A stretch of 45,716 bases of DNA from an uncultured Bacteroides sp. (GCA_947074235.1 CAMTOV010000006.1:1-45716), one strand, 5' to 3'; positions 1 to 9,039 are shown, counted from the stretch's first letter. The notes: generated by a model from the sequence alone, not told the origin. Made by a program: numbers and translations.

Positions 1-2694
1 AACACAGCTCTTTGTGTTGGCCCAAAAATAGATTATGTAGCCGTTCAATCATTTAATGCATATACAGGCCAACCTATCACAGTAGTTTTGGCTAAGGCTT
101 TGGTTAATGCACATTTTAACGCAAAAGCTGCCGATCTTCAACTTGAAGATTACAAACAAGGTGATAAGTTAGTACCTTTCAAAATCGTAGCCGAATATAA
201 GGGTTCTGACTTATTGGGTATGGACTATGAGCAACTTATTCCTTGGGTTAACCCAGGTGAAGGTGCTTTCCGTGTGATTCCTGGCGACTATGTGACTACA
301 GAAGATGGTACAGGTATTGTACATATTGCTCCAACATTTGGTGCGGACGATGCTCTTGTAGCCAAAGCAGCCGGTGTGCCTCCATTGCAACTTATCAACA
401 AAAAGGGCGAGTTGAGACCAATGGTTGACCTTACGGGTAAGTTTTATGCTATTGATGAGCTTGATGACACATTTGTAAAAGAGCGTGTAAATGTAGATTT
501 ATATAAGGAGTTTGCAGGTCGCTTCGTGAAGAACGCATACGATGCAAACCTTACAGATAAAGACGAATCATTGGATGTAAGCATCTGTATGATGATGAAA
601 GCTAATAACTTGGCTTTCAAAATTGAGAAGCATGTGCACAATTATCCACACTGCTGGCGTACTGACAAACCAGTGCTTTACTACCCTCTTGATAGCTGGT
701 TTATTCGTTCTACCGCTTGCAAAGAGCGCATGATTGAGTTAAACAAAACAATCAACTGGAAACCGGAATCGACTGGTACAGGCCGTTTTGGCAAGTGGTT
801 GGAAAACTTGAACGATTGGAACTTGAGCCGCTCACGCTATTGGGGTACTCCACTTCCTATCTGGAGAACTGAAGATAACTCAGAAGAAATATGTATTGAA
901 TCGGCAGAGGAGCTTTACAATGAGATTGAAAAATCGGTAGCTGCTGGTCTTATGCAATCTAATCCTTACAAAGATAAAGGCTTTGTGCCGGGACAATATT
1001 CAGAGGACAATTACAATAAGATTGATCTTCACCGCCCATATGTAGATGATATCATCTTGGTATCGAAAGATGGACAACCAATGAAAAGAGAGCTTGACTT
1101 GATTGATGTATGGTTTGACTCGGGAGCTATGCCATATGCTCAAATCCACTACCCTTTCGAAAATAAAGAACTATTGGATACGCATCAAGTGTTCCCAGCT
1201 GACTTCATTGCTGAAGGAGTTGACCAAACACGTGGTTGGTTCTTTACGCTACATGCCATTGCTACCATGATTTTTGATAGCGTGTCATATAAGGCTGTTA
1301 TCTCTAACGGATTGGTGCTCGACAAAAATGGAAACAAGATGTCTAAACGTCTTGGCAATGCAGTAGATCCATTCTCTACTATCGAGAAATACGGATCAGA
1401 CCCATTGCGTTGGTACATGATTACCAACTCATCGCCATGGGATAACTTGAAATTTGATATTGAAGGTATCGAAGAAGTTCGTCGTAAATTCTTTGGTACA
1501 TTATATAATACGTATTCATTCTTTGCACTTTATGCAAATGTAGATGGATTCGATTACAGCCAACCAGAGGTTCCTATCAACGAGCGTCCTGAAATTGACC
1601 GTTGGATATTATCGGTTCTAAACTCTCTAATTAAAGAGGTGGATACTTGTTATAATGAATACGAGCCTACAAAAGCAGGACGCTTGATTTCAGATTTCGT
1701 AAACGATAACTTATCAAACTGGTTTGTTCGTTTGAATCGTAAACGTTTCTGGGGTGGTGAATTTACAACTGATAAACTTTCAGCATATCAAACATTGTAC
1801 ACTTGTCTTGAAAAAGTATCAATGTTGATGGCCCCTATCGCTCCATTCTATGCAGATAGATTGTATAACGATTTAACATCGGTAACTGGCCACGACACGT
1901 CTTCTGTGCATTTGGCTAAGTTCCCTGAGTGCAACGAAGCGCTTATCGACAAGAACCTTGAAGCACAGATGAAGATGGCTCAAGATGTAACATCTATGGT
2001 ATTAGCATTGCGTCGCAAAGTGAACATTAAAGTTCGCCAACCACTACAATGCATCATGATACCGGTAATGGACGAAGAGCAAAAAGCACACATCGAAGCG
2101 GTGAAATCTCTTATCATGAACGAAGTAAACGTGAAAGAGATAAAGTTTGTAGATGGAGCAGCCGGTGTACTTGTAAAGAAGGTGAAATGCGACTTCAAAA
2201 AACTTGGCCCTAAATTTGGCAAGCAAATGAAAGCAGTTGCAGCAGCTGTTGCTGAACTACCACAAGAATCAATCGCCGAATTAGAAAAGAATGGCCAGTA
2301 CACACTAACTCTTGATGGAGCAGAAGCAATCATCGAAGCAAGTGATGTAGAAATTATCAGCGAAGATATTCCAGGATGGCTCGTGGCGAATGAAGGTAGA
2401 TTGACCGTAGCTCTTGAAGTAACTATTACTGAAGAGTTAAGAAGAGAGGGTGTGGCGCGTGAATTAGTAAATAGAATCCAAAATATTCGTAAATCAAATG
2501 GATTTGAAATTACTGATAAAATTAGAATCACATTATCCAAAAATCCTATGACAGATGATGCCGTAAGTCAATATAATACTTATATTTGCACCCAAGTCCT
2601 AGGTACTTCTCTTGAACTAGTTGATAAGGTTAAAGAAGGCACTGAATTGAACTTTGACGATTATACTTTATATGTAAATATTGTAAAAGCATAA
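1..2694 (+). CDS. ileS: Isoleucyl-tRNA synthetase, 5'-truncated by window edge
   Basis: Charges tRNA-Ile with isoleucine in the cytoplasm. The reading frame is open from base 1, so the true start lies outside the window; 897 residues are visible and the HIGH motif is missing. The visible part begins in the catalytic/editing region (NTALCVGPKIDYV) and contains GWFF and WFDSG motifs and the class I signature KMSKR at bases 1336-1350, followed by the anticodon-binding helical domain and a long C-terminal extension (KKLGPKFGKQMK, then EELRREGVARELVNRIQ). There is no C-terminal Cys4 zinc finger. This matches the long eukaryote-like IleRS type (usually about 1,100 residues in this phylum) rather than the E. 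coli type; that assignment is from family knowledge. The next gene starts 43 bp downstream and is probably co-transcribed. Confidence 0.97.
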   Translation, partial: NTALCVGPKIDYVAVQSFNAYTGQPITVVLAKALVNAHFNAKAADLQLEDYKQGDKLVPFKIVAEYKGSDLLGMDYEQLIPWVNPGEGAFRVIPGDYVTTEDGTGIVHIAPTFGADDALVAKAAGVPPLQLINKKGELRPMVDLTGKFYAIDELDDTFVKERVNVDLYKEFAGRFVKNAYDANLTDKDESLDVSICMMMKANNLAFKIEKHVHNYPHCWRTDKPVLYYPLDSWFIRSTACKERMIELNKTINWKPESTGTGRFGKWLENLNDWNLSRSRYWGTPLPIWRTEDNSEEICIESAEELYNEIEKSVAAGLMQSNPYKDKGFVPGQYSEDNYNKIDLHRPYVDDIILVSKDGQPMKRELDLIDVWFDSGAMPYAQIHYPFENKELLDTHQVFPADFIAEGVDQTRGWFFTLHAIATMIFDSVSYKAVISNGLVLDKNGNKMSKRLGNAVDPFSTIEKYGSDPLRWYMITNSSPWDNLKFDIEGIEEVRRKFFGTLYNTYSFFALYANVDGFDYSQPEVPINERPEIDRWILSVLNSLIKEVDTCYNEYEPTKAGRLISDFVNDNLSNWFVRLNRKRFWGGEFTTDKLSAYQTLYTCLEKVSMLMAPIAPFYADRLYNDLTSVTGHDTSSVHLAKFPECNEALIDKNLEAQMKMAQDVTSMVLALRRKVNIKVRQPLQCIMIPVMDEEQKAHIEAVKSLIMNEVNVKEIKFVDGAAGVLVKKVKCDFKKLGPKFGKQMKAVAAAVAELPQESIAELEKNGQYTLTLDGAEAIIEASDVEIISEDIPGWLVANEGRLTVALEVTITEELRREGVARELVNRIQNIRKSNGFEITDKIRITLSKNPMTDDAVSQYNTYICTQVLGTSLELVDKVKEGTELNFDDYTLYVNIVKA

Positions 2695-2737
2695 TCCAAC
2701 ATATACACTAATACTAATAACCTTTAAAAATAAAATT

Positions 2738-3118
2738 ATGGCAGAAAAAACTAGATACACAGATGTAGAGCTTGAAGAATTCCGCTCAATCATCAACGGG
2801 AAATTAGAACTTGCTCAACGCGACTATGATCAGTTGAAGATGAGCTTAATGGGTCTTGATGGAAATCACACAGATGACACATCTCCCACATACAAAGTTC
2901 TTGAAGAAGGTGCTAGTACATTGTCTAAGGAAGAAACAACACGCTTGGCACAACGCCAATTAAAGTTCATCCAAGGTCTTCAAGCGGCTTTAGTACGCAT
3001 TGAGAATAAGACTTACGGCATCTGTCGCGAAACAGGAAAATTGATTCCTGCTGAACGTTTACGTGCCGTGCCTCATGCTACACTTAGCATAGAAGCAAAA
3101 AACAACGAAAGAAAATAA
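2738..3118 (+). CDS. DksA/TraR-family protein with degenerate zinc finger
   Basis: A 126-residue protein of the DksA/TraR family, which acts in the secondary channel of RNA polymerase in proteobacteria; here the role is inferred. The N-terminal two thirds is a charged helical hairpin (coiled coil, about residues 5-95). The C-terminal part (YGICRETGKLI, then ERLRAVPHATLSIEAKN) aligns with the DksA zinc finger, but only the first of the four cysteines remains; the others are Thr, Ser and a non-Cys residue. This form is familiar in Bacteroidetes, so it is probably functional without zinc. The acidic DxxDxA tip of E. coli DksA is not obvious; the hairpin tip reads NHTDDTSPTY. It lies between ileS and lspA, a conserved arrangement in Bacteroidales as I remember it. 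Confidence 0.88.
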   Translation: MAEKTRYTDVELEEFRSIINGKLELAQRDYDQLKMSLMGLDGNHTDDTSPTYKVLEEGASTLSKEETTRLAQRQLKFIQGLQAALVRIENKTYGICRETGKLIPAERLRAVPHATLSIEAKNNERK

Positions 3119-3128
3119 ATTATTATAC

Positions 3129-3192
3129 TACGAGCTACACGTTTTGATATCTATCAACATAAATGATGGACTAAACAAACATGTAGCTCGTA
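3129..3192 (+). terminator. Long stem-loop between the dksA-like gene and lspA
   Basis: Arms TACGAGCTACA (3129-3139) and its exact complement (3182-3192) are separated by 42 nt, and a further partial GTTT/AAAC pairing extends the stem inward. TTTTGC follows at 3194-3199, but there is no long U-tract. It could be a terminator or attenuator separating lspA expression from ileS, or an mRNA-stabilising hairpin. Confidence 0.45.
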
Positions 3193-3214
3193 TTTTGCAT
3201 TTACACTGAATATA

Positions 3215-3853
3215 ATGAAGAAAATTCTATCAAAAAGAGGAATTACCTTACTAATAATCTTTTCTGTATTATTTATAGATCAATTTACCAAAATAATGGT
3301 CAAGACCCACATGTATTGGCATGAGAGTATCCATATTACAGATTGGTTTTATATCTTCTTTACCGAAAACAATGGAATGGCGTTTGGTATGGAAATATTT
3401 GGTAAGTTATTTCTTACTTTCTTTAGAATTGGGGCTGTTTTATTTGGTAGTTGGTATCTACATCGCATTATTAAAAGAGAGCTTAAAACCGGCTATATAG
3501 TCTGCATTACTCTAATCTTAGCGGGTGCAATAGGTAATATTATCGACAGTGTATTTTATGGCGAAATTTTTAATGCAAGCACTACTTCACAAATTGCCAC
3601 TTTTGTTCCTATAGGCGAAGGTTATTCTTCGTGGTTTCATGGCAGAGTGGTAGATATGTTTTATTTCCCTATCATTGATACAAACTGGCCAGAGTGGCTA
3701 CCATTTATAGGTGGTGATCATTTTATCTTTTTCAGTCCTATTTTCAATGTAGCTGATGCAGCGATTAGCTGTGGTATTATTGCTCTATTATTATTTTATA
3801 GCAAATATCTAAACGATATCCATCATCAACCTAAAGAAGAAGAAAGCAAGTAA
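3215..3853 (+). CDS. lspA: Lipoprotein signal peptidase II
   Basis: Inner-membrane aspartyl protease that removes signal peptides from prolipoproteins before the lipidated cysteine. The protein is 212 residues, longer than the roughly 165 of E. coli, with an insertion between the catalytic motifs that is usual in Bacteroidetes. Visible motifs are TENNGMAFGM (about residue 50), GAIGNIIDS with the first catalytic Asp, and FNVADAAIS with the second. Four hydrophobic membrane segments can be picked out. The following gene encodes a lipoprotein and starts 5 bp later, so the two are co-transcribed, and at least four other predicted lipoproteins in this window would be its substrates. Confidence 0.96.
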   Translation: MKKILSKRGITLLIIFSVLFIDQFTKIMVKTHMYWHESIHITDWFYIFFTENNGMAFGMEIFGKLFLTFFRIGAVLFGSWYLHRIIKRELKTGYIVCITLILAGAIGNIIDSVFYGEIFNASTTSQIATFVPIGEGYSSWFHGRVVDMFYFPIIDTNWPEWLPFIGGDHFIFFSPIFNVADAAISCGIIALLLFYSKYLNDIHHQPKEEESK

Positions 3854-3858
3854 TTGAT

Positions 3859-4881
3859 ATGAAGAATACAATCAGTACAACATGCTTTTTGCTAATATGC
3901 TTATTTTTAATAGCAAGTTGCAAGGTTAAAAGACCCGATTCTGTTCTACCTGAATCAACTATGGAAAGCCTAATATATGACTATCATATTGCAAAGGCCA
4001 TGGGAGATGATGTAAGCTTTACAGACAACTATAAAAAAGCCATGTATATTGATGCTGTATTTAATAAATATGGAGTTACAGAAGCGCAATTTGATTCGTC
4101 ATTGGTTTGGTATACTCGCAATACAGAGACATTAAGCAAGATGTATGATAGAGTTGCTATTAAACTAAAATCAAAGCAAACACAAATCAATCAGCTTGTG
4201 GCAATAAGAGATAAAAAGCCATTGACATCTCAACCAGGTGATAGCATTGATGTATGGGCATGGAAACGTTTATTGCATCTTTCAAGACTTCCTTTAAACA
4301 ATAACTTCTCATTTGTTCTGCCTTCAGATACGAACTTTAAAGGAAGAGATGAGATTGTATGGAATGCTAATTTCTATTTCACTAAACATAAGGATACATT
4401 ATTAGTAGACTCCTTGTTTCCTGTTATGGCAATGCAAATTGTTTATGATAACGATAGTATAATTAGTGAATTAATTGCTGTTGAAAATAATGGTATTCAG
4501 ACTATTGCTTTGCAATCGGACACAATGGGCGAGATACGTGAGGTTAAAGGATTCATTTTCTATCCACATGCTGAGCAAGCAAACATATTGCTAGTAGATA
4601 GAATATCATTGATGAGATATCATAAAACTGATACTTTAGATCTTCCAATTGATTCTTTATCAACTGATACATTGAATATAAAGAAAGATGAAATATCTAT
4701 TGATACAACATTGATTGAAGACAATCCAATAGATGAAATAAAAGAAACTGAATCTAAACGCGCTGCACCTTCTGAAATAAGAAATCAACGAAAGAAAGCA
4801 AGTGATAAGGCAGCTGCTGCTCCTAAAGAAAGACCAACCAGAGCTATTAATAGTGAGCCCATAAAAATGATTGAAGAATAA
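3859..4881 (+). CDS. DUF4296-domain lipoprotein
   Basis: A 340-residue predicted lipoprotein. The N-terminus is a type II signal peptide with lipobox LIASC (Cys at residue 21). The segment after it (ESTMESLIYDYHIAKAMG) is the DUF4296 signature. The C-terminal third (from about residue 265) is Lys/Glu/Thr/Pro-rich and looks disordered. Its function is unknown. It follows lspA by 5 bp, an association I recall as typical in Bacteroidales. It is probably anchored to a membrane leaflet on the periplasmic side. Confidence 0.9.
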   Translation: MKNTISTTCFLLICLFLIASCKVKRPDSVLPESTMESLIYDYHIAKAMGDDVSFTDNYKKAMYIDAVFNKYGVTEAQFDSSLVWYTRNTETLSKMYDRVAIKLKSKQTQINQLVAIRDKKPLTSQPGDSIDVWAWKRLLHLSRLPLNNNFSFVLPSDTNFKGRDEIVWNANFYFTKHKDTLLVDSLFPVMAMQIVYDNDSIISELIAVENNGIQTIALQSDTMGEIREVKGFIFYPHAEQANILLVDRISLMRYHKTDTLDLPIDSLSTDTLNIKKDEISIDTTLIEDNPIDEIKETESKRAAPSEIRNQRKKASDKAAAAPKERPTRAINSEPIKMIEE

Positions 4882-4896
4882 TCTAATTATTGAAAT

Positions 4897-5148
4897 ATGA
4901 GACGCGTTGCATCAAACTATATTATCACTACTAAAAACGAAAAGTTACGCTTGCATGTAGTAGAGATTGAACAAGGCTGTGTCATTAAAACGTATGCTTT
5001 AACTCACGAAACCGAATCTGTAGAATGGTTACCTGGGGCTATAAAACTAAAAAACTGCAATAATCAAATTATTGCAGTTCACATGTATCCTTTCAATTTT
5101 ATTACAATGATGCCTGTCTCCGAAACTCAGCACACACTATTGAAGTAG
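4897..5148 (+). CDS. Small hypothetical protein after DUF4296 gene
   Basis: An 83-residue protein without signal peptide or membrane segment, starting MRRVASNYIITTKNEKLRLH. It begins 15 bp after the DUF4296 gene on the same strand and has coding-like composition. I recall similar short proteins in this position in other Bacteroidales, but I cannot name a domain. Its last 47 bp overlap the 3' end of the convergent RNA methyltransferase gene, and codons about 53-61 coincide with the 12-bp hairpin at 5053-5079. The function is unknown. It could be real, with the C-terminal end being the least conserved part. Confidence 0.65.
   Translation: MRRVASNYIITTKNEKLRLHVVEIEQGCVIKTYALTHETESVEWLPGAIKLKNCNNQIIAVHMYPFNFITMMPVSETQHTLLK
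5053..5079 (-). terminator. Rho-independent terminator of the RNA methyltransferase gene
   Basis: A perfect 12-bp inverted repeat, AACTGCAATAAT (5053-5064) and its complement (5068-5079), with a 3-nt loop. Read leftward it follows the methyltransferase stop codon by 22 nt and is followed by TTTTTAGTTTTAT, a good U-tract. It lies entirely inside the rightward 83-codon ORF. Confidence 0.75.
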
Positions 5149-5863
5149 CAATTGCTACATTTAAAGACTCTGAAGTATCTCTATTCATTGGATAATTAGG
5201 AATATACAACCTTTTATTAATCATTCCCTCCATCTCTTCCCCTATTCCATTGCCTTCATTTCCCATAACAATTAAGCCATTATTAGGCAAAGTTTCTTGG
5301 TAGATATTATCGCCGTCTAGAAAAGTTCCAAACACAGATATATCAACATTTCTTTCAATTAGTTCTGTCAAAGAGGTATAATGCACTTTTACTCGAGCTA
5401 TTGCACCCATTGTGGCTTGTATCACTTTAGGGTTAAACACATCTACCGTATTAATCGAGCAAAATAAATCTTCAATACCAAACCAATCTGCCACACGAAT
5501 AATTGTGCCTAGGTTTCCCGGATCTTGAATATTATCTAAAGCTAAACAAAGCTTTACTTTCAATATAGATGGATCAATTGCATATACAGGTTGCTTAAAC
5601 ACAGCCAGTACTTCTTGAGGCGTTTTTAGCAGGCTTGCTTTAGCCAAAAGTTCATGATCTACAGCTATCAATTCAGAAGTTTGAATATTTTTATGATTAT
5701 CTATCCATCTTTGTGTAGCAACTATCATTTCGCAATCAAAGTGGCCAATGAGATCTTCCACAAGTTTGGTACCTTCAGCCAAAAACGCGTTTGCTTCCTT
5801 GCGAGCTTTCTTAGTCTCTAAAGAGCGGATATACTTTATTTTGTTTTTACTAAGCAATGTCAT
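5102..5863 (-). CDS. SpoU/TrmH-family RNA methyltransferase
   Basis: SAM-dependent 2'-O-ribose methyltransferase of rRNA or tRNA (SPOUT fold, knotted SAM site). All three family motifs are present: DNIQDPGNLGTIIRVADWFG (motif 1, with the conserved Asn and Arg), VMGNEGNGI (motif 2), and SESLNVAIATSIV (motif 3). The N-terminal part (KARKEANAFLAEGTKLVED) is the substrate-binding domain of RlmB/TrmH-like enzymes. I take the ATG at 5863 as start (MTLLSKNKIKY, 253 residues); a GTG two codons earlier is possible. The target nucleotide cannot be read from sequence. It is divergent from tamL. Confidence 0.93.
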   Translation of the reverse strand: MTLLSKNKIKYIRSLETKKARKEANAFLAEGTKLVEDLIGHFDCEMIVATQRWIDNHKNIQTSELIAVDHELLAKASLLKTPQEVLAVFKQPVYAIDPSILKVKLCLALDNIQDPGNLGTIIRVADWFGIEDLFCSINTVDVFNPKVIQATMGAIARVKVHYTSLTELIERNVDISVFGTFLDGDNIYQETLPNNGLIVMGNEGNGIGEEMEGMINKRLYIPNYPMNRDTSESLNVAIATSIVCAEFRRQASL

Positions 5864-5880
5864 TTTCACTATTTTGAATA

Positions 5881-5888
5881 CAAAACTA
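5881..5888 (-). promoter_or_regulatory. Candidate -7 box for the RNA methyltransferase gene
   Basis: Leftward TAGTTTTG matches the Bacteroidetes -7 consensus TAnnTTTG, 17 bp before the ATG at 5863. No TTTG lies at the usual spacing upstream, so support is partial. Confidence 0.35.
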
Positions 5889-6005
5889 TAAAGATATTCT
5901 ATAAAAGTAATTGTTTATCTCAAACATTTTGTTGGTGTTGCTATAAATTCCTTATTGCCGATATGATAATGCACCGTTTGCGACCTACTTTTCAAGAAAG
6001 TTAAG

Positions 6006-6013
6006 TATATTTG
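6006..6013 (+). promoter_or_regulatory. Candidate -7 box for tamL
   Basis: TATATTTG matches TAnnTTTG and lies 30 bp before the tamL ATG. A TTTG at 5977-5980 could be the -33 box, but the spacing (25 nt) is longer than usual. Confidence 0.4.
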
Positions 6014-6043
6014 TTTGCTTTATGGCATTTTCAATAAATCAAC

Positions 6044-8356
6044 ATGAAGAAAAAGCTTCTTTACATATCTCTTTCAGTATTTATTATTTTACTATTACAT
6101 TCATGCTCCGCAACAAAGTTTGTTCCGGATGGAAGTTACTTGCTTGATGAAGTAAAAATCACTACCGACAATAAGAATGTAAAACCATCCACACTTCGCC
6201 CTTACGTTCGACAGAATCCAAACTCTAAATGGTTTAATCTGTTTAAGACTCAGCTCTATGTTTATGACTTATCGGGAAGAGACTCTACCAAATGGATGAA
6301 CAGATTTTTAAAGAAAATTGGAGATGCACCTGTTATTTATAGCGATTCTGAAACACAACGTTCGCTACAAGAAATCACTAAGGCAGTGCAGAACCTTGGT
6401 TACATGGGGGCAACTGTGCTTCAAACCACAGAAACTAAAAAGAAAAAGATAAAGCTCAACTATGAGGTCTTTACAGGCGACCCTTATATCGTAAACAATA
6501 TCAAATACGATATAAAAGACTCATTAATTAACGATTATCTTACCACTGATGCAATAAACACATTGCTTAATGAAGAGATGCTATTCGATATAAATATATT
6601 GGATGCCGAGCGACAAAGAATAGCAAACTTATTGCAACGCAATGGGTATTATAAATTCAATAAAGAATACATCACCTTTAGCGCAGATACTGTTAAAGGC
6701 ACTAAAACAGTAGATTTGACTCTGCATATTCAGCCTTATAAGCAAGACAATGGCGAATACATTAATAAACATCCTCAGTATAAAATCAATAATGTAAGTT
6801 TTATTACTGAATATGATGTACTTCAATCATCGTCGTTAAACAATATCGAAGTTAACGACTCTGTTATTTACAAAGATATCCCTATCTATTTTAAAGATAA
6901 TCTATACTTAAAGCCCAGTATTCTTGTAGACAACCTACGCATACACCCCGGAGAGCTATATGATGAGCGAAAAGTGCAACGAATGTACAATTACTTTAGC
7001 AGACTCAATGCATTAAAATACACTAATATCCGTTTCTTTGAAACCAATGTTAATGATAGCACTATGCTTAATTGCTACATTATGCTTACCAAAACAAAAC
7101 ATAAGTCTATATCTTTCGAAGTTGAAGGAACAAACTCTGCAGGCGATTTAGGGGCTGCTGCATCTGTTTCATTTCAACACAAAAATTTATTCAAAGGCTC
7201 AGAAACATTTATGTTTAAGGTGCGTGGTGCATACGAAGCCATTACCGGTTTGCAGGGCGATTACAGCAACAACAACTACATGGAGTTTGGAGCTGAAACA
7301 AGTATCAATTTCCCCAACTTCTTGTTTCCTTTTTTAAGCTCCAATTTCAAGCGAAAGATACGTGCCACTACCGAGTTTGGTTTGCAATATAATTATCAAC
7401 TCAGACCCGAGTTTTCGAGAACTGTAGCATCTGCTTCGTGGAGCTATAAATGGACACAACGCGTCAGAAATCAACATCGATTTGACTTATTAGATATTGG
7501 TTATTTGTATCTCCCCTGGATATCTCCTAAGTTTCGCGAAGATTATATTGACAAGGGTCAAAACCATATTTTTGAGTACAACTACAAAAACAGACTCATA
7601 GCAAGAATGGGATATAGTTATTACTACAATAGCATTGGTGGTGCATTAACCAATAATACAATTGCTACAAACTCCTACTCCATCCGCGTCAATGTAGAAT
7701 CTGCCGGAAACATACTTTATGCTATATCCAAAGCTGCAAAAATCAGAAAAAACAATGATGGAGAATATGCTATTCTTGGCATCCCTTATGCACAATATCT
7801 AAAAGGCGATTTTGACTTTGCTCAAAACATCCGTTTAGACGATCGTAACTCTATAGCCTATCATGCAGGTATTGGTGTAGCTGTGCCCTATGGCAATGCA
7901 AAGACCATTCCTTTTGAAAAACAATATTTTGCGGGTGGCGCTAATAGCGTAAGAGGATGGGCTGTAAGAGAACTTGGTCCCGGCTCTTTTCCCGGAGATG
8001 GAAACCTATTAAATCAGTCGGGAGACATTCGTTTGGGTGCTAGTGTAGAGTATAGAAGTAAGCTTTTCTGGATTATTCAGGGAGCCGTATTTATAGATGC
8101 CGGCAATATATGGACCATTCGCGAATACGAAAACCAGCCAGGCGGTGTGTTTAAGTTTGACACCTTTTACAAACAAATAGCACTGGCTTACGGATTGGGA
8201 ATTCGATTTGACCTTAACTTCTTTGTTTTACGATTTGACGGTGGCATGAAAGCATTAAACCCTGCTTATGAAAGCGGAAAAGAACGATGGCCCATTATTC
8301 ATCCAAATTTCAAACGAGATTTCGCTTTTCACTTTGCGGTAGGATATCCCTTCTAA
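6044..8356 (+). CDS. tamL: TamL-type outer-membrane assembly lipoprotein (BamA/TamA superfamily)
   Basis: An Omp85-superfamily protein of 770 residues. In Bacteroidetes TamL replaces TamA and differs by being a lipoprotein; here a signal peptide ends in LLLHSCSAT, with the lipidated Cys at about residue 21. The sequence CSATKFVPDGSYLL is typical of this group. POTRA-like repeats occupy roughly residues 30-350, and the 16-strand barrel domain follows, with the conserved AGGANSVRGW (the VRGF/Y-type lid-lock motif) at about residue 630. The C-terminus HFAVGYPF ends in an aromatic, as expected of a barrel beta-signal. It presumably works with a TamB-like periplasmic partner, which is not in this window. 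Moving lipids or barrel proteins to the outer membrane is inferred from the family. Confidence 0.9.
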   Translation: MKKKLLYISLSVFIILLLHSCSATKFVPDGSYLLDEVKITTDNKNVKPSTLRPYVRQNPNSKWFNLFKTQLYVYDLSGRDSTKWMNRFLKKIGDAPVIYSDSETQRSLQEITKAVQNLGYMGATVLQTTETKKKKIKLNYEVFTGDPYIVNNIKYDIKDSLINDYLTTDAINTLLNEEMLFDINILDAERQRIANLLQRNGYYKFNKEYITFSADTVKGTKTVDLTLHIQPYKQDNGEYINKHPQYKINNVSFITEYDVLQSSSLNNIEVNDSVIYKDIPIYFKDNLYLKPSILVDNLRIHPGELYDERKVQRMYNYFSRLNALKYTNIRFFETNVNDSTMLNCYIMLTKTKHKSISFEVEGTNSAGDLGAAASVSFQHKNLFKGSETFMFKVRGAYEAITGLQGDYSNNNYMEFGAETSINFPNFLFPFLSSNFKRKIRATTEFGLQYNYQLRPEFSRTVASASWSYKWTQRVRNQHRFDLLDIGYLYLPWISPKFREDYIDKGQNHIFEYNYKNRLIARMGYSYYYNSIGGALTNNTIATNSYSIRVNVESAGNILYAISKAAKIRKNNDGEYAILGIPYAQYLKGDFDFAQNIRLDDRNSIAYHAGIGVAVPYGNAKTIPFEKQYFAGGANSVRGWAVRELGPGSFPGDGNLLNQSGDIRLGASVEYRSKLFWIIQGAVFIDAGNIWTIREYENQPGGVFKFDTFYKQIALAYGLGIRFDLNFFVLRFDGGMKALNPAYESGKERWPIIHPNFKRDFAFHFAVGYPF

Positions 8357-8371
8357 TAGTATCAGATACAA

Positions 8372-8411
8372 AAATAGCCTCTTTTCAACCCAAGCTGAAA
8401 AGAGGCTATTT
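8372..8411. terminator. Bidirectional terminator between tamL and DUF3332 gene
   Basis: A perfect 16-bp stem (8372-8387 with 8396-8411) and an 8-nt loop between two convergent genes. The arm ends are A/T-rich, giving short U-tracts in both directions. Confidence 0.85.
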
Positions 8412-8432
8412 ATATATGTTATAATCTAGAGA

Positions 8433-8987
8433 TTAGCGAGCTGCAAAATACAAGCCAGACTCTACTAATTGATGAGCAGCAAGAACACCTTGAGCATCCA
8501 ATGTTACAGTAGTTGAAGCACCGTTTGGCAAGTACAATTGTGCTGTACCATCGTTGTTCATTTTAAGAAGTTCGCTTACTTGATCTTCTGTTACAACATT
8601 CCAAGTGTTAGTATCGTTGTTGTAAATCAAATCCAAAGCCACTTCTTCACCCTCTTTAGAGATAGTATAACCATTTTCCAAAGTTTCAACCATGTAGTTG
8701 CCGTTGTTGCCTTTTACTTTTTTCACATCACCTACACTAGCCATTGGGTTTGAACCAGTCCAAAACTCGATAGAGTTGATAACCAAAGCATCAGCCAAAT
8801 AAGCAACACCATAAACAGGAATGATATTCATTGCAACGAAAATTAGTTCGTTTACAAACTTGCTACTTACATTTTGATTCCATGCAGAAAGACGGTTAAA
8901 CATTGCGAATGAACCAACGCATGAACTAAATAAAATACTGCAGCTTAAAGACAAAGCCGCCAAAAACATCATGTTGTTTTTTCTCAT
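8433..8987 (-). CDS. DUF3332-family lipoprotein
   Basis: A 184-residue protein with a type II signal peptide; lipobox FSSC, with the Cys at about residue 23. The sequence after it (VGSFAMFNRLSAWNQ, then NIIPVYGVAYLADALVINSIEFW) is the DUF3332 signature, including one strongly hydrophobic segment around residues 48-70 that could sit in a membrane. The C-terminal half is polar and beta-rich. The function is unknown. It stands alone, with a terminator on one side and its own promoter-like box on the other. Confidence 0.88.
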   Translation of the reverse strand: MRKNNMMFLAALSLSCSILFSSCVGSFAMFNRLSAWNQNVSSKFVNELIFVAMNIIPVYGVAYLADALVINSIEFWTGSNPMASVGDVKKVKGNNGNYMVETLENGYTISKEGEEVALDLIYNNDTNTWNVVTEDQVSELLKMNNDGTAQLYLPNGASTTVTLDAQGVLAAHQLVESGLYFAAR

Positions 8988-9039
8988 AATAAATAATTAC
9001 TATTTTGTGAATATAAAGTGTTGTATAATTAATTCGCTA

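Noticed and set aside
1980-2540. 186-codon leftward open frame inside ileS
   Set aside because: It is antisense to the well-conserved IleRS C-terminal region; its Ser/Phe-rich composition is typical of an antisense shadow.
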